A DNA stretch of 38,320 nucleotides, taken from a virus. The number at the start of each line of letters is the position of its first letter. Position 1 is the first letter of the stretch. Under the pieces are notes generated by a model. It made no database searches and was not told the origin of the DNA. It saw only the letters and a list, made by a program, of their open reading frames with translations. Made by a program: the position numbers and the translations under genes. Of the stretch, positions 38,304-38,320 are shown one piece after another. The stretch is taken from positions 1 to 38,320 of IMG/VR virus record IMGVR_UViG_3300049491_000927, one strand, 5' to 3'.

Positions 38304-38320
38304 TTTGTTTGGATTATCCA

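Overview
The window looks like a temperate tailed-phage genome, probably complete or nearly complete, from a member of the Bacteroidota. The taxon is inferred from gliding-bacterium SprB-type repeats in a tail protein, an integrase with the arm/core layout common in that phylum, a Bacteroidota-style orphan ParB, the near absence of Shine-Dalgarno sequences and an A/T-rich intergenic style. No host genes are visible. The integrase and its likely attachment region lie in the interior (about 21.9-23.3 kb) with phage genes on both sides, so the sequence seems to be a non-integrated (circular or permuted) form rather than an integrated prophage.

Layout. A rightward lysogeny operon (20342-21929: CI-like repressor, two small proteins, a multi-pass membrane protein and a small one-TM protein) and the integrase (22149-23324, +) face a long leftward early operon. 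The two are separated by a switch region with a 20-bp palindromic operator (20296-20315). The early operon runs from an HTH regulator (20263) through an antirepressor, many small proteins, an HNH endonuclease, ParB, an ASCH-domain protein and a primase-helicase (12025). A repeat-rich non-coding stretch follows (11891-12013, a candidate origin or regulated promoter), and then a diversity-generating retroelement (DGR). After the DGR come a tail fibre, a carbohydrate esterase, an S49 head protease fused to a coiled-coil scaffold, the major capsid protein and connector/tail-tube candidates, ending at a strong terminator (97-126). A second leftward block (38303-23441) carries endolysin, repeat-containing tail proteins, holin, distal tail proteins, tape measure, TerS and TerL.

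DGR. Three tandem, related variable-protein genes (11572-10330) each hold a 78-bp variable repeat matching one non-coding template repeat at 10230-10307. Across the three copies, 37 of 38 differences from the template counted per base (the 38th site, one shared C/T difference at the IMH end, is the same in all three) fall at template adenines on the coding strand. The reverse transcriptase (9714-8758) has YADD and the DGR-type GxxxSQ motif. No typical Avd is seen: a 133-aa unknown protein sits between template and RT, and a 98-aa protein overlaps the RT end.

Other points of interest are a carbohydrate-binding-like module shared by the capsid and a tail protein, a signal-peptide-like N-terminus on the capsid protein, short non-coding motifs repeated at several gene starts, a possible attP with arm-type repeats, and the lack of a recognisable portal gene.
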